A stretch of DNA of 63,113 nucleotides from Sphingomonas sp. Leaf10 (GCF_001421245.1 NZ_LMKE01000006.1:87748-150860); one strand, 5' to 3'. Positions 33,076 to 47,313 are shown, counted from the first letter of the stretch. The notes: generated by a model from the sequence alone, not told the origin. Numbers and translations are program-made.

Positions 33076-34386
33076 ATGATTCCGCGCTATTCCCGTCCCG
33101 AAATGTCCGCACTGTGGGAGCCGCAGTCGCGATTCCGCATCTGGTTCGAGATCGAGGCACATGCCACCGACGCGCTGGCCGAGCTGGGCGTGGTGCCGAA
33201 GGAAGCGGCCGAAAAGATCTGGGCGATGAACGACGCCGATTTCGACGTCGCGCGGATCGACGCGATCGAGGCGGAGACGAAGCATGACGTCATCGCCTTC
33301 CTGACGCATGTGTCGGAGCGGACCGGGCCGGAAGCGCGCTTCCTGCATCAGGGCATGACCAGTTCGGACGTGCTCGACACCTGTCTGGCGGTGCAGCTGG
33401 CGCGGGCGTCGGACATTTTGCTCGCCGATCTCGACAAGCTGCTGGCGGTGATCGAGCGCCGTGCGCGCGAACATAAGCTGACCCCGACGATCGGCCGCAG
33501 CCATGGCATCCATGCCGAGCCGGTGACGTTCGGGTTGAAGCTCGCACAAGCCTATGCCGAGTTCGATCGCTGCCGGACACGGCTGAAGAATGCGCGGGCG
33601 GAAGTGGCGACCTGTGCGATTTCGGGTGCGGTCGGCACGTTTGCGAACATCGATCCGCGCGTCGAGGAGCATGTCGCCGAGAAGATGGGCCTCACCGTCG
33701 AGCCGGTGTCGACGCAGGTCATCCCGCGTGACCGCCACGCGATGTATTTCGCGACGCTGGGCGTGATCGCCGGGTCGATCGAGCGGCTGGCCACCGAAAT
33801 CCGCCATTTGCAGCGCACCGAAGTGCTGGAGGCGGAAGAATATTTCTCGCCGGGGCAGAAGGGTTCGTCGGCGATGCCGCACAAGCGCAACCCGGTGCTG
33901 ACCGAGAACCTGACCGGCCTTGCCCGCATGGTACGTGGCTATGTGACGCCGGCGCTGGAGAATGTCGCGCTGTGGCATGAGCGCGACATCTCGCACTCGT
34001 CGGTCGAGCGGTACATCGGCCCCGACGCGACGATCACGCTCGACTTCGCGCTCACCCGCCTTACGGGCGTGATCGACAAGCTGGTCGTGTATCCGGCGCG
34101 GATGGAGAAGAACCTGAACAAGATGGGCGGCCTCGTCCATTCGCAGCGCGTGCTGCTGGCGTTGACGCAAGCCGGGGTGAGCCGCGAGGATTCGTACCGC
34201 TACGTCCAGCGGAACGCGATGAAGGTGTGGGAATCGGACGGCGAGTTGTCGCTGCTCGAACTGCTCAAGGCCGATGCGGACGTCGCCGCCGCGCTGTCGG
34301 CGGACGAGATCGAGAGCCGGTTCGACCTTGGCTATCACTACAAGCATGTCGACACGATCTTTGCCCGGGTGTTCGGGCAGGCATGA
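33076..34386 (+). CDS. purB: Adenylosuccinate lyase
   Basis: A 436-residue enzyme catalysing two fumarate-releasing steps of purine synthesis (SAICAR to AICAR, and adenylosuccinate to AMP). Superfamily motifs: GMTSSDVLDTC near residue 90, TIGRSHGIHAEPVTFG with a catalytic His, and the signature GSSAMPHKRNPVLTEN. The ATG at 33076 with GAAAGG upstream is preferred over an in-frame TTG at 33061. It is followed by a 10-bp GC hairpin. Confidence 0.96.
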   Translation: MIPRYSRPEMSALWEPQSRFRIWFEIEAHATDALAELGVVPKEAAEKIWAMNDADFDVARIDAIEAETKHDVIAFLTHVSERTGPEARFLHQGMTSSDVLDTCLAVQLARASDILLADLDKLLAVIERRAREHKLTPTIGRSHGIHAEPVTFGLKLAQAYAEFDRCRTRLKNARAEVATCAISGAVGTFANIDPRVEEHVAEKMGLTVEPVSTQVIPRDRHAMYFATLGVIAGSIERLATEIRHLQRTEVLEAEEYFSPGQKGSSAMPHKRNPVLTENLTGLARMVRGYVTPALENVALWHERDISHSSVERYIGPDATITLDFALTRLTGVIDKLVVYPARMEKNLNKMGGLVHSQRVLLALTQAGVSREDSYRYVQRNAMKVWESDGELSLLELLKADADVAAALSADEIESRFDLGYHYKHVDTIFARVFGQA

Positions 34387-34392
34387 CCGGGT

Positions 34393-34422
34393 GCCCCGCC
34401 GGGCCGCAGGGTCCGGCGGGGC
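34393..34422 (+). terminator. Hairpin after purB
   Basis: GCCCCGCCGG (34393-34402) pairs perfectly with CCGGCGGGGC (34413-34422), 6 bases after the purB stop. The following bases are GATAGTATAATG rather than a T run, so it is not a standard intrinsic terminator. Confidence 0.5.
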
Positions 34423-34431
34423 GATAGTATA

Positions 34432-35799
34432 ATGTTACTGCCGAAGCGCTATGCCGGCGTCATGATGTTTGGTCGCTCGAAACCCGATATGGAAACCCGC
34501 ACGGCATTGGCGATGTTTCGACATTCGCCCGACGCCGTGCTGCTGCTGAAGGGCGGCACGTTCGTCGAATGCAACCCTGCGGCAGAGGAGGTTTACGGCC
34601 AGCCGCGCGGCGCGATCCTCGGCCAGAACCCGGTCGTCTTCTCACGCGCCACCCAAGGCGATGGCCGGCCGAGCATGGAGCATGTCGGCGAACGCGTACA
34701 GCAGGCGATCAGCGAAGGCTTTGCGCGGTTCGAATGGTTCAACCTGCGCGGGTCCGACGAAGTGCGGATGCTGGTCACGCTGATCCCGATCCCGCACGAG
34801 GCCGCCGATGCGGTGCTGGTGCAGATCCAGGACCTGACCAATACCGGGCGGGTGGTCGATGCGCTGACGCGGGGGCTGTCGTCGCTGGCGGACGGCGACC
34901 TGAACGTGCGGCTGAATACCCCGTTCAGCAGCGAATTCGAACCGCTGCGGGCAAGCTTCAACACCGCGGCATCGCGGATGGCGGAGTCGATGACGTCGGT
35001 AGCCTCGGTCGCCGCCGCGCTGCATAACGGGTGCAGCGACATCCGGCAGGCGTCCGACGACCTGTCACGCCGGACCGAACAGCAGGCGGCGAGCCTGGAG
35101 GAATCGGCGGCGGCGATCCAGGAAGTGACGCAGAATGTCCGCGAGGTGGCGACGCTGGTCGGTACGACCGAGGCGATCGTCGCCGACGCCCACCGCGATG
35201 CGCAGAATTCGAGCGGGATCGTCAGCGATACGACCGAGGCAATGGCGGGAATCGAACGCGCGTCGCAGGAAATCGGCGAGATCATCTCGGTCATCGACGG
35301 CATCGCCTTCCAAACCAATCTGCTCGCGCTGAACGCCGGGGTCGAGGCCGCGCGTGCCGGCGACGCGGACAAGGGCTTTGCAGTGGTCGCTTCCGAAGTG
35401 CGGGCGCTGGCGCAGCGATCGGCGGATGCGGCAAAGGATGTGAAGGCGCGGGTGACCGCCTCGACCGAACAGGTCGACCGGGGCGTGCAGCTGGTATCGA
35501 CCACCGGCGTGGCGCTAAAGCGGATCACCGACCAGATGGACCGTATCAGCAACCTGATCGGCAGCATCGCGACATCGGCCCGGCAACAGGCGGAGTCGCT
35601 GGGCCAGATCAACATCGCGGTCGGCGAAATGGACAGCATCACCCAGCACAATGCGGCGATGGTCGAGGAAACGACCGCCGCCGCGCGCGGGTTGGCCGAC
35701 GAAGCGGCACGGCTGCACGAAGCGGTGGGCGTGTTTCAGGTGGGACAGGCCCCGGCGGCGGCACCGGCATTGCGGATGGTCGCCGGCGGACGGTGGTGA
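34432..35799 (+). CDS. Soluble methyl-accepting chemotaxis protein with PAS domain
   Basis: A 455-residue chemoreceptor-like protein without membrane helices: a PAS domain (about 27-140; [20 protein letters not shown]), a HAMP-like segment ([20 protein letters not shown]) and a signalling coiled coil with the conserved hairpin tip [20 protein letters not shown]. It presumably senses a cytoplasmic cue and controls CheA. No che genes are nearby. A perfect TATAAT at 34428-34433 overlaps the called ATG, so translation might instead start at 34462 or 34465 (MMFGRSKPD); no ribosome site decides. Confidence 0.87.
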   Translation: MLLPKRYAGVMMFGRSKPDMETRTALAMFRHSPDAVLLLKGGTFVECNPAAEEVYGQPRGAILGQNPVVFSRATQGDGRPSMEHVGERVQQAISEGFARFEWFNLRGSDEVRMLVTLIPIPHEAADAVLVQIQDLTNTGRVVDALTRGLSSLADGDLNVRLNTPFSSEFEPLRASFNTAASRMAESMTSVASVAAALHNGCSDIRQASDDLSRRTEQQAASLEESAAAIQEVTQNVREVATLVGTTEAIVADAHRDAQNSSGIVSDTTEAMAGIERASQEIGEIISVIDGIAFQTNLLALNAGVEAARAGDADKGFAVVASEVRALAQRSADAAKDVKARVTASTEQVDRGVQLVSTTGVALKRITDQMDRISNLIGSIATSARQQAESLGQINIAVGEMDSITQHNAAMVEETTAAARGLADEAARLHEAVGVFQVGQAPAAAPALRMVAGGRW

Positions 35800-35817
35800 G
35801 GTAGCAGCGCCGGTCCG

Positions 35818-36303
35818 CTACCGGGCCGGACGCTCCATATACAGCGCGCCCGCGCCGAACCCGTCGGCGTCGCCCGGCGTCGCGACAAAGCCCTGTTTCG
35901 ACCAATAGGCGTCGGCGCCCCCGACCGCGATGAGCGCGAGCGTGTCGATGCCGTGATTGGCGGCGACCGCGGCGAGGATCGGAAGCAGGCGTTCGACCGC
36001 CTTCTGCCCCCTGCCCTCCGGGGTGACGACGACGTCGTGGAGATACCAGCAACCGGGATTCGGCGGCAGCGTGCCGAGCAGGATATGCATCGCCGGCGGC
36101 GTGCGGCGGACCCATGGATGGCTGATGCAATGGCCGGTGATCGTGCCGGCATCGTCGACAAGCACCCAACAGCCATCGCGGGCGAGCGCGATACGTTCGG
36201 CGTAGAGTTCCGCCGCCTCGCCATAGTCGCCGAGTTCGGCGCGGGCGAGCGTGGCGATTCGCGGGGCATCGTCGGCGATGGCGGGGCGCCACTGGGCGGT
36301 CAT
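35818..36303 (-). CDS. GNAT family N-acetyltransferase
   Basis: A 161-residue GNAT protein: beta4 LHDVVVTPEGRGQKAVERLL contains the acetyl-CoA pyrophosphate-binding motif (EGRGQK), followed by GIDTLALIAVGGADAYWSKQ and GF. Substrate unknown. Convergent with the chemoreceptor gene and alone on its strand. Confidence 0.85.
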   Translation of the reverse strand: MTAQWRPAIADDAPRIATLARAELGDYGEAAELYAERIALARDGCWVLVDDAGTITGHCISHPWVRRTPPAMHILLGTLPPNPGCWYLHDVVVTPEGRGQKAVERLLPILAAVAANHGIDTLALIAVGGADAYWSKQGFVATPGDADGFGAGALYMERPAR

Positions 36304-36337
36304 GGTTGATGAATTCCGTTTAAACTCATGCCCTTCC

Positions 36338-36437
36338 CGTCATCCCGGCGCAGGCCGGGATCCATGGACGGCGGAACGTCGCGGCCCAACCATGAACTCC
36401 CGACACAATGGATCCCGGCCTTCGCCGGGATGACGGA
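36338..36437. repeat. Palindromic intergenic repeat, family D, copy 1
   Basis: CCGTCATCCCGGCGCAGGCC, then GGGATCCAT, is inverted 60 bases later as ATGGATCCCGGCCTTCGCCG, then GGATGACGG. This GTCATCCCGGC type is widespread in sphingomonad and other proteobacterial genomes. It lies between dnaJ (end) and the GNAT gene start. Confidence 0.85.
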
Positions 36438-36445
36438 CAAGGCTG

Positions 36446-37570
36446 CTATCCGCCGAGCGCGGTCTTCAGGCGGCTGAAGAATCCGCTGGATTCAGGGCAT
36501 TCGTCGCCGGTCTCGGTCTCGCGGAACGCTTCGAGCAGTTCCTTCTGCCGGGTAGAAAGCCGGGTCGGGGTTTCGACCTCGATATGGATGACCATGTCAC
36601 CATGGCCGCGCCCCTGCAGCACCGGCATGCCGGCACCACGCTGGCGCAGTTCCTTGCCCGACTGGATGCCCGCCGGGATGCGGATGCTGTGCTTCTGTCC
36701 GTCGAGGCCGGGGATTTCGATCGTCCCGCCCAACGCGGCGGTCGTGAAGCTGATCGGCGCGCGGGCGTGCAGCGCGGTCCCTTCGCGTTCGAACAGCGGA
36801 TGGCGTTTGACATGGAGGAAGATGTAGAGGTCGCCCGCCGGCGCACCGCGTGCCCCCGCCTCGCCCTCGCCGCCCAGGCGGATGCGCGTCCCTTCGTCGA
36901 CGCCGGGGGGCACGTTGACCTCCAGCGTCTTGGTCTGCTCGACTCGGCCCTCGCCGTTGCAGACCGGGCATGGATCGGCGATCACCTGTCCGGCACCGTG
37001 GCAGGTCGGGCAGGCGCGTTCGACGACGAAGAAGCCCTGTTGCGCACGCACCTTGCCATGGCCGGCACAGGTCTGACACGTCCGCGCCTTCGTCCCCGGC
37101 GACGCGCCGCTGCCGCCGCACGGGGCGCAGCTGGTCGAGACGTCGACGGTGATCTGCGTATTCTTGCCGTGGAACGCTTCTTCGAGCGTGACTTCCATGT
37201 CGTAGCGCAGGTCAGCACCGCGCCGGGGGCCGGCGCGGCCACCCTGGCGACCGCCGCCCATGAATTCGCCGAAGACGCTTTCGAAGATGTCGGAAAAGCC
37301 GTTGAAATCCTGCGCACCGCCACCGGCGCCACCCGCGCCCTGACGGAAGGCGGCATGGCCGTAGCGGTCGTAGGCCGCGCGCTTCTGCGGATCCTTCAGG
37401 CAGTCATAGGCTTCGTTGATCGCCTTGAACTTGGCCTCGGAATCCTTGCAACCGGCATTCTTGTCGGGGTGAAACTTGATCGCGAGCTTGCGATAGGCGG
37501 ACTTGATCGTCCCCGCATCCGCGGTACGCTCGCATTGGAGCAGTTCGTAGAAATCGACTTCGGTGGTCAT
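36446..37570 (-). CDS. dnaJ: Chaperone DnaJ (Hsp40)
   Basis: A 374-residue co-chaperone that stimulates DnaK ATPase. J domain with HPD at residues 34-36, a Gly-rich region ([18 protein letters not shown]), four zinc-finger repeats ([32 protein letters not shown]) and the C-terminal substrate-binding domains. It lies 113 bases after dnaK, the gap being filled by a repeat. Confidence 0.96.
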   Translation of the reverse strand: MTTEVDFYELLQCERTADAGTIKSAYRKLAIKFHPDKNAGCKDSEAKFKAINEAYDCLKDPQKRAAYDRYGHAAFRQGAGGAGGGAQDFNGFSDIFESVFGEFMGGGRQGGRAGPRRGADLRYDMEVTLEEAFHGKNTQITVDVSTSCAPCGGSGASPGTKARTCQTCAGHGKVRAQQGFFVVERACPTCHGAGQVIADPCPVCNGEGRVEQTKTLEVNVPPGVDEGTRIRLGGEGEAGARGAPAGDLYIFLHVKRHPLFEREGTALHARAPISFTTAALGGTIEIPGLDGQKHSIRIPAGIQSGKELRQRGAGMPVLQGRGHGDMVIHIEVETPTRLSTRQKELLEAFRETETGDECPESSGFFSRLKTALGG

Positions 37571-37586
37571 TCGGGAACCCCAAAAG

Positions 37587-37674
37587 CCCTCTCCCCTTCA
37601 GGGAAGAGGGTTGGGAGAGGGGCCGTCACGACGAAGCCCCCTCTCCCCGGCCCTCTCCCCTGAAGGGGAGAGGG
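37587..37674. repeat. Palindromic intergenic repeat, family E
   Basis: CCCTCTCCCCTTCAGGGAAG with AGGGTTGGGAGAGGGGCC, then CCCCCTCTCCCCGGCCCTCT with CCCCTGAAGGGGAGAGGG. It separates dnaK from dnaJ and could set the ratio of the two proteins by stabilising or attenuating the message (inference). Confidence 0.8.
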
Positions 37675-37683
37675 AGTAGTGGT

Positions 37684-39594
<1,911 letters not shown>

Positions 39595-39677
39595 GGTCCC
39601 TCATTGGCCCCCGGGTTGAAATAATGTCTTGGCCCGACCGGCACGGGGAGGTGCCAAGCGGGTCGTTCCGAGGGCGG

Positions 39678-39705
39678 ATATAGGCAGGGTTCGGCTTGCC
39701 GCAAG
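39678..39705 (-). promoter_or_regulatory. RpoH (sigma-32)-type promoter for dnaK
   Basis: On the minus strand CTTG (39705-39702) and CCTATAT (39684-39678) are 17 bases apart, fitting the heat-shock consensus of alphaproteobacteria. CTTGCGGCAAG at the -35 is itself an inverted repeat. The start of transcription would be near 39670, giving a leader of roughly 75 bases. Confidence 0.6.
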
Positions 39706-39749
39706 ATTATGCGCGGCATAGGGAACCGTATCGGGACAGGAGCGTGGGC

Positions 39750-40184
39750 GTGAAGACACGGTGGGCGGCGTTGGTGGGGGCGGCGTTGATGCTGGCCGGG
39801 TGTCAGAAGGGCCCAGTTGTTTCGGACGCCTGGGTGCGCCTGCCCGCCGTGCCGGGGCGTCCGGCGGCGGCCTATGCGACCATTCACAGCGGTGGTTCGG
39901 CCGATCATGTGCTGGTGGCGGTGACCAGCCCGGCGATCGCGCGGGCCGAACTGCACGAAAGCATGGCCGGGCATGGCGGGATGATGTCGATGCAACCAAT
40001 CGACCGGGTGGCGATCGGTCGCGGCGTGGTGACCTTCGCACCCGGCGGCAGGCATGTCATGTTGTTCGGCGTATCGGGTGACCTGCGCCCGGGCGGGACG
40101 GTGCCGCTGACGTTTCGCTTTGCCGACAAGGAAGCGGTGACGGTCGACGCGAAGCTGGTCGGCGCGGGCGATCCGGCGCCCTGA
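39750..40184 (+). CDS. PCu(A)C family periplasmic copper chaperone
   Basis: A 144-residue lipoprotein (ALMLAGCQ lipobox) of the PCu(A)C family, which delivers Cu(I) to the CuA site of cytochrome oxidase. Copper ligand pattern: His in ELHESM, Met in GHGGMMSMQ, then GGRHVMLFG. The GTG at 39750 is chosen because AGGAG lies seven bases upstream and it yields the full signal peptide. Divergent from dnaK; no Sco partner beside it. Confidence 0.85.
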   Translation: MKTRWAALVGAALMLAGCQKGPVVSDAWVRLPAVPGRPAAAYATIHSGGSADHVLVAVTSPAIARAELHESMAGHGGMMSMQPIDRVAIGRGVVTFAPGGRHVMLFGVSGDLRPGGTVPLTFRFADKEAVTVDAKLVGAGDPAP

Positions 40185-40289
40185 TCCTCCCTACCCTATT
40201 TGAGGGATAGCCCCGCAGGGACGCGCTGATAGAGGAGCCTCCGCCGGGTCGACCGGCGCGAAAAGCATCACAGCTATTCCGGGGGGAAT

Positions 40290-41003
40290 ATGAAATCGAT
40301 CTTTTGCGGCGCGATTGCCGCCACCTGCCTGTTCGTCCTGCCCGCAGCGGCGCAGACCGCGCCTGCCGGCCCCGTCGAGCCGACGACCTCGGTCGACGAC
40401 GGCGAACGCGGGTCGACCTTTTCAGTGGCGGTGGCGGCCGGTTCGCTCGGCATCGGGCCGGAAATCGGCTGGCGGCTGTCCGACCATATCGGCATTCGCG
40501 GCGGGGCCAGCTTCCTGAACGCCAGTGCGTCGTTCGAGCCGGAGGACGTCAGCTTTGATGGCGAGATCAAGCTCAATTCGTTCGGCGGCATGGTCGACGT
40601 CTATCCGTTCGGCGGCAATTTCCGCCTGTCGGGCGGCGCGCGCATCAACAACAACGAAATCAGCCTTGCCGCGACGCCCAACGTGGCGGTCGAGATCAAC
40701 GGCAACGAATATGACCCGCAGGAGATCGGCACGCTGAGCACCCGCGCGGCGCCCAAGAAATTCTCGCCCGCGCTGACGCTTGGCTGGTCGGGCAAGAACC
40801 GCCGCGGCTTCATGTTCGGCATGGAAAGCGGCGTGCTGTTCCAGGGATCGTTCAAGATCGATCCGCTGACCGCGACCGGCACTGCGCGCAACGATGCGCC
40901 CTTCCGCGCCGATCTGGAAGCCGAGCGGCAGTCGCTTCAGAGGGATGTCGACAAGGTGAAGGTCTATCCGATTCTCCAGCTGGCGATCGGTTACCGCTTC
41001 TGA
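40290..41003 (+). CDS. Outer-membrane beta-barrel-like protein
   Basis: A 237-residue exported protein: signal peptide MKSIFCGAIAATCLFVLPAA AQ followed by alternating strands (TFSVAVAAGSLGIGPEIGWR; HIGIRGGASFLNASASF) and a terminal aromatic residue (LAIGYRF), the hallmark of an outer-membrane barrel. GGGGGG precedes the ATG. A charged stretch FRADLEAERQSLQRDVDKV near the end is probably a periplasmic turn or helix. Function unknown. Confidence 0.8.
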   Translation: MKSIFCGAIAATCLFVLPAAAQTAPAGPVEPTTSVDDGERGSTFSVAVAAGSLGIGPEIGWRLSDHIGIRGGASFLNASASFEPEDVSFDGEIKLNSFGGMVDVYPFGGNFRLSGGARINNNEISLAATPNVAVEINGNEYDPQEIGTLSTRAAPKKFSPALTLGWSGKNRRGFMFGMESGVLFQGSFKIDPLTATGTARNDAPFRADLEAERQSLQRDVDKVKVYPILQLAIGYRF

Positions 41004-41060
41004 AGGTCGCCGCTCCTCGCGTCCTTTACGGGCGCGGGGGGCGGTCCCATCTTCGGCCGT

Positions 41061-41519
41061 ATGCGCCGGCCCCTCACCCCCGCCGAAGTCGAGCTTGCCC
41101 GGACGATGTTCGGCGACGAGATCGATTATGACCGGGCACGGGTGGCGAATGCCAAATGGGCGTTCTTTCAGCCGAAACAGGTGGCTATGGCGCCGACCGG
41201 CTGCATCCATTTCCATCCGGGCGGCAATCTGTACCGCGACGATTTCGCGAGCGCCGGGCGCGATCTGGCCGCGCTGTTCCTGCACGAGATGATGCATATC
41301 CATCAGACGCAGCATCGCGGGCGATACTGGCTGCCGCTGATGCGGCATCCGCTGTGCACCTATCGCTACGCCATCGTGCCGGGAAAGCCGTTCGCGGCGT
41401 ACGGGATCGAGCAGCAGGCGGAGATCGTCCGCCATGCCTTTCTGTTACGGCAAGGGGCGGCGGTGAAGGACAAGCCGCCGCTGGCGGTGTACGAGGCGTT
41501 GTTGCCGTTCGGGCGATAA
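41061..41519 (+). CDS. HEMMH-containing protein (vgr-related/zinc peptidase-like)
   Basis: A 152-residue protein without a signal peptide. Residues around 76-81 read LFLHEMMHIHQ, an HExxH zinc-binding motif. The start MRRPLTPAEVELARTMFGDE and IHFHPGGNLYRDDF resemble proteins labelled vgr-related in sphingomonads, similar to DUF4157-type domains associated with effectors. No type VI secretion genes are near. Whether it cleaves peptides is unknown; a third zinc ligand could be Glu118 (EQQAEIV). Confidence 0.65.
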   Translation: MRRPLTPAEVELARTMFGDEIDYDRARVANAKWAFFQPKQVAMAPTGCIHFHPGGNLYRDDFASAGRDLAALFLHEMMHIHQTQHRGRYWLPLMRHPLCTYRYAIVPGKPFAAYGIEQQAEIVRHAFLLRQGAAVKDKPPLAVYEALLPFGR

Positions 41520-41522
41520 CGG

Positions 41523-42335
41523 TTATCCGCGCGGTGACAGCCACATCACGCGACGGGTCGAATAGGACTCGACCGGCTTACCCGCGGCATCGAGTGCAGG
41601 GCGACGATAGCGTCCGCGACGGAGAATGGCGTCGCAGGCAGCCTTGTCGAGGTCATTTGATCCAGACGATTCTATTATTTTACAGTCGCTGACGCGGGCG
41701 TTGGTGGCAATCGTCCACGCGATCACGACGATGCCCTGCTCATGCTTCGCCAGTGAAGAGACCGGATAATCGTCGTTGCTGATCCATTCGGCTGGCCGTT
41801 CGCCTTCAGCGCGGGTCGCGACCGCTGCGACCTTTTTCGGATCGTAGCCGAACTGCTCCATCAGATTGACTTCGCATTTCCGAAGTGCGGGCAGAAGCGC
41901 CTTGTTCATCGACAACGCGACGGAGATAACTGGCCCGTTCCGCGGACGCACGGAGAAGGTCGGGGCATCGATCAGCCCTTCGAAATCGGCGCGACTGATG
42001 TAGAAGGTCAGTACCGCCCTATCGCCTTCCGGAAAATACACGAGGGTTCCGGTCTGCTTCTTGTCAAATGTCCGTCCGGGTGCCTCCAGCCTTAGATTGA
42101 ACGCCCCTTCCTTACCGAGTTGCGCGCGACTGCCGAAGACCACAGACTGCATGAAGTCGCCGAACGGCGTGGGTTTGAATGCGACGATGATCGGCCGGGC
42201 AGGATCGCCATAACCGCGGCTGACGACGCACATCTTTTCAGCATATTCAATCGTCCAGCGACTCGTCGGCGCCAATGGCGGTGGCGCAGCACTCCCCTGA
42301 CCGATCAACAGCGCAGCCGACAGCAACAGTCGCAT
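41523..42335 (-). CDS. Exported protein with TonB C-terminal domain
   Basis: A 270-residue protein with a signal peptide (MRLLLSAALLIGQGSAA), a central domain not recognised, and a C-terminal TonB-like fold (GIVVIAWTIATNARVSDCKI, DLDKAACDAILRRGRYRRPA). It lacks the Pro-rich stretch and uncleaved anchor of a true TonB, so it probably does not energise receptors. The ATG at 42335 follows GGGGGGATGCG. Convergent with the HEMMH gene, three bases apart. Confidence 0.75.
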   Translation of the reverse strand: MRLLLSAALLIGQGSAAPPPLAPTSRWTIEYAEKMCVVSRGYGDPARPIIVAFKPTPFGDFMQSVVFGSRAQLGKEGAFNLRLEAPGRTFDKKQTGTLVYFPEGDRAVLTFYISRADFEGLIDAPTFSVRPRNGPVISVALSMNKALLPALRKCEVNLMEQFGYDPKKVAAVATRAEGERPAEWISNDDYPVSSLAKHEQGIVVIAWTIATNARVSDCKIIESSGSNDLDKAACDAILRRGRYRRPALDAAGKPVESYSTRRVMWLSPRG

Positions 42336-42462
42336 CGCATCCCCCCATTCCCCATCGCAAAGCTGACAGCGGCACAGCGAAACTGCAAGCGTCGGTCCGT
42401 TCGGAACCACAGCACGCCGCAGATGGTTGGCCGCGCGAAACGATTTGAAAGGCTTGCGTGCG

Positions 42463-43269
42463 ATGACCACCCGCTATGGCGCCACGCTCCTTGCCCGGCT
42501 GGGCTTTGCGGCGCGGGGCGTCGTCTATTGTCTGGTCGGATGGTTCGCGGTCGATGCGGCGCTGCGCGGGGGCAAGGTCGGCGACAATCAGGGTGCGATC
42601 GCCAGCCTTGCCGACGAACCGTTCGGCGAATGGATTTTGGCGGCGATGGCGGCGGGGCTTGCCGGCTATGCGCTATGGCGACTGGCCGAGGCGATCACCG
42701 ATCCCGAAGCGCAGGGCACGACCGCCAAGGGCGCGTTCAAGCGCGCCGGGCACGCCATCAGCGGTATCGCCCATGTCATCCTCGCCTGGACCGCCGCGAA
42801 ACTGGCGGTCCATGCCCGCGAGGCCGGCGGGCGGGTCGGTGGCGAGGAGAGCACGCGCGACTGGACCGCATGGCTGCTCGACCAGCCGATGGGGCGGATG
42901 CTGGTGGCACTGGTCGCCGCCGGGTTGATCGGCGCGGCGCTGCAACAGGCGAAAAAGGCGTGGGACGGCAGCTTCGCCTGCGAATTGGGGCGCGACACGC
43001 CGGTGCCCGATCATGTTTGCACCATCGGCCGGGTCGGATATGGTGCGCGTGCGCTGGTGTTCGCGTTGATCGCCCTGTTCTTCGTCAGTGCGGCATGGGC
43101 GGCGGACGCCGATGAAGCCGGCGGCATGGCGCATGCGCTGGCGACGCTGCAAAGCCAGACCGGCGGGCGGTGGCTGTTGACCGCGACGGGATTGGGCTTC
43201 GTCGCGTTCGGAATCTACAGCTTCGTCGAGTCGCGGTGGCGGCGGATCTTGGTTGACCTGCCGACATGA
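42463..43269 (+). CDS. DUF1206 membrane protein
   Basis: A 268-residue protein with six helices arranged as three repeats of a two-helix unit, each beginning with an ARxGFAARGVVY-like motif (LARLGFAARGVVYCLVG; FKRAGHAISGIAHVILAW; IGRVGYGARALVFALIALFF). This is the DUF1206 family, of unknown function. The ATG at 42463 has GAAAGG ten bases upstream. Stop overlaps the next gene by 4 bp. Confidence 0.85.
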   Translation: MTTRYGATLLARLGFAARGVVYCLVGWFAVDAALRGGKVGDNQGAIASLADEPFGEWILAAMAAGLAGYALWRLAEAITDPEAQGTTAKGAFKRAGHAISGIAHVILAWTAAKLAVHAREAGGRVGGEESTRDWTAWLLDQPMGRMLVALVAAGLIGAALQQAKKAWDGSFACELGRDTPVPDHVCTIGRVGYGARALVFALIALFFVSAAWAADADEAGGMAHALATLQSQTGGRWLLTATGLGFVAFGIYSFVESRWRRILVDLPT

Positions 43270-43607
43270 CCCGCGATGCGATGCAAGCGCGCTGGCTCGA
43301 CCTGACGCGGCGCGAGCTGCCGGGGCTGGCGGCGACACGCGGCTGGCCGGTGCGGGCCGATCATTGTTTCCAGCGCATCCTGCTCGACAACGCGTTCGGC
43401 GGGGTGTGGTACGATCATGTCGCCAGGCGTCCGGCCTATGTCCATGCCGATCCGGCGGCGCTGGCGCGCGCCGTCGCGCTGGGCGAGGCCGCAATCGCCG
43501 GCACGGCCGATCTAGGCGAGCTGAACCGCCGCTCGCTCGACTGGCGCGGCAAGACCCCTCGAAACCACGGGCAGGCACCCCCATGTCACCCGCTGGTAAA
43601 TCCATAA
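43266..43607 (+). CDS. Small conserved-type hypothetical protein
   Basis: A 113-residue protein translationally coupled to the DUF1206 gene (ATGA overlap). Composition and the segments [39 protein letters not shown] and [11 protein letters not shown] look like a conserved single-domain protein found near uvrA in sphingomonads, but I cannot assign a function. The tail after residue 100 is probably variable. Confidence 0.65.
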   Translation: MTRDAMQARWLDLTRRELPGLAATRGWPVRADHCFQRILLDNAFGGVWYDHVARRPAYVHADPAALARAVALGEAAIAGTADLGELNRRSLDWRGKTPRNHGQAPPCHPLVNP

Positions 43608-43629
43608 GAACGAAGATAGAACGGACCGC

Positions 43630-46589
<2,960 letters not shown>

Positions 46590-46593
<4 letters not shown>

Positions 46594-47135
46594 CGCTGTG
46601 GCGCGCACCGTTCGAAGCGGCGTTGCGGATGTTCGCCGCTGTCAGCGAAACGTTGCGCGCCACCGGACAGCCTCGACCCATTCTGGTCGGGGGCGCGGCG
46701 GTCGAATATTGGTCGGGTAGCGCCGTTTCCACGGGTGACTTCGACCTGTGTTCGCCGGTTCAGGACGAACTGGAAGCGATCTTGCAGAACCATGGCTTCG
46801 TGCGCCCTTCCGCTGCAGGGGTTTCAACCCGCGGCTGGATGCATCCGGATTTGGCTCTCGGCTTCGAGATCGTCGGCAGAACGCCATTGGACGGGTTGGT
46901 TCACCGCGACCGCATTCAACTGATCGAGAATATTTTGCCGGGTGCGACGTTCGCCATTCTCGGCGTCGAGGATCTGATCGCCGACCGCATGGGGCAATAT
47001 GCGTCCGGCACGGCGCGCGACCGAATCGAACAGGCGCAGTTGCTGTTTTACCTTCATCCCGACATCGATCGCGACTATCTCGATCGGCGGATACGTGAGG
47101 AAAGCGCGGGCGAGTATGGCGTCGACGATTTGTGA
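46590..47135 (+). CDS. Nucleotidyltransferase-like protein coupled to uvrA
   Basis: A 181-residue protein with a minimal nucleotidyltransferase signature: [20 protein letters not shown] then FDL, giving Asp50-x-Asp52 after the GG loop, and later [15 protein letters not shown], as in DUF6036/AbiEii-type proteins. The GTG at 46590 overlaps the uvrA stop (GTGA). Proteins of this fold include toxins that modify tRNA and RNA-repair enzymes. A small ORF overlaps its 3' end by 20 bp and may be a partner. Role in repair or defence is open. Confidence 0.65.
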
Positions 47136-47313
47136 ACCCGGCACCGACGATTGGTCGGGTCCGCGTATGGATCATGCCGAATTTGCCGCGCGCCTGATCG
47201 AGCGCCGCGCCACGCTCGGCAATCCCGAACTGCCGCGCAATGCGGGGAACAACCGGACCGAGAGCAAGCTTACACTGCTGGCGGCGATCGAGGCGGCGGG
47301 CGGGCGCTGGTAA
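47116..47313 (+). CDS. Small conserved-type protein downstream of the nucleotidyltransferase
   Basis: A 65-residue frame whose C-terminal part (MDHAEFAARLIERRATLGNP, then ELPRNAGNNRTESKLTLLAA and IEAAGGRW) has the look of a conserved alphaproteobacterial mini-protein. It begins inside the nucleotidyltransferase gene (20-bp overlap); a 48-residue form from the ATG at 47167 is also possible. Neither start has a clear ribosome site, favouring coupled translation. Function unknown. Confidence 0.55.
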   Translation: MASTICEPGTDDWSGPRMDHAEFAARLIERRATLGNPELPRNAGNNRTESKLTLLAAIEAAGGRW

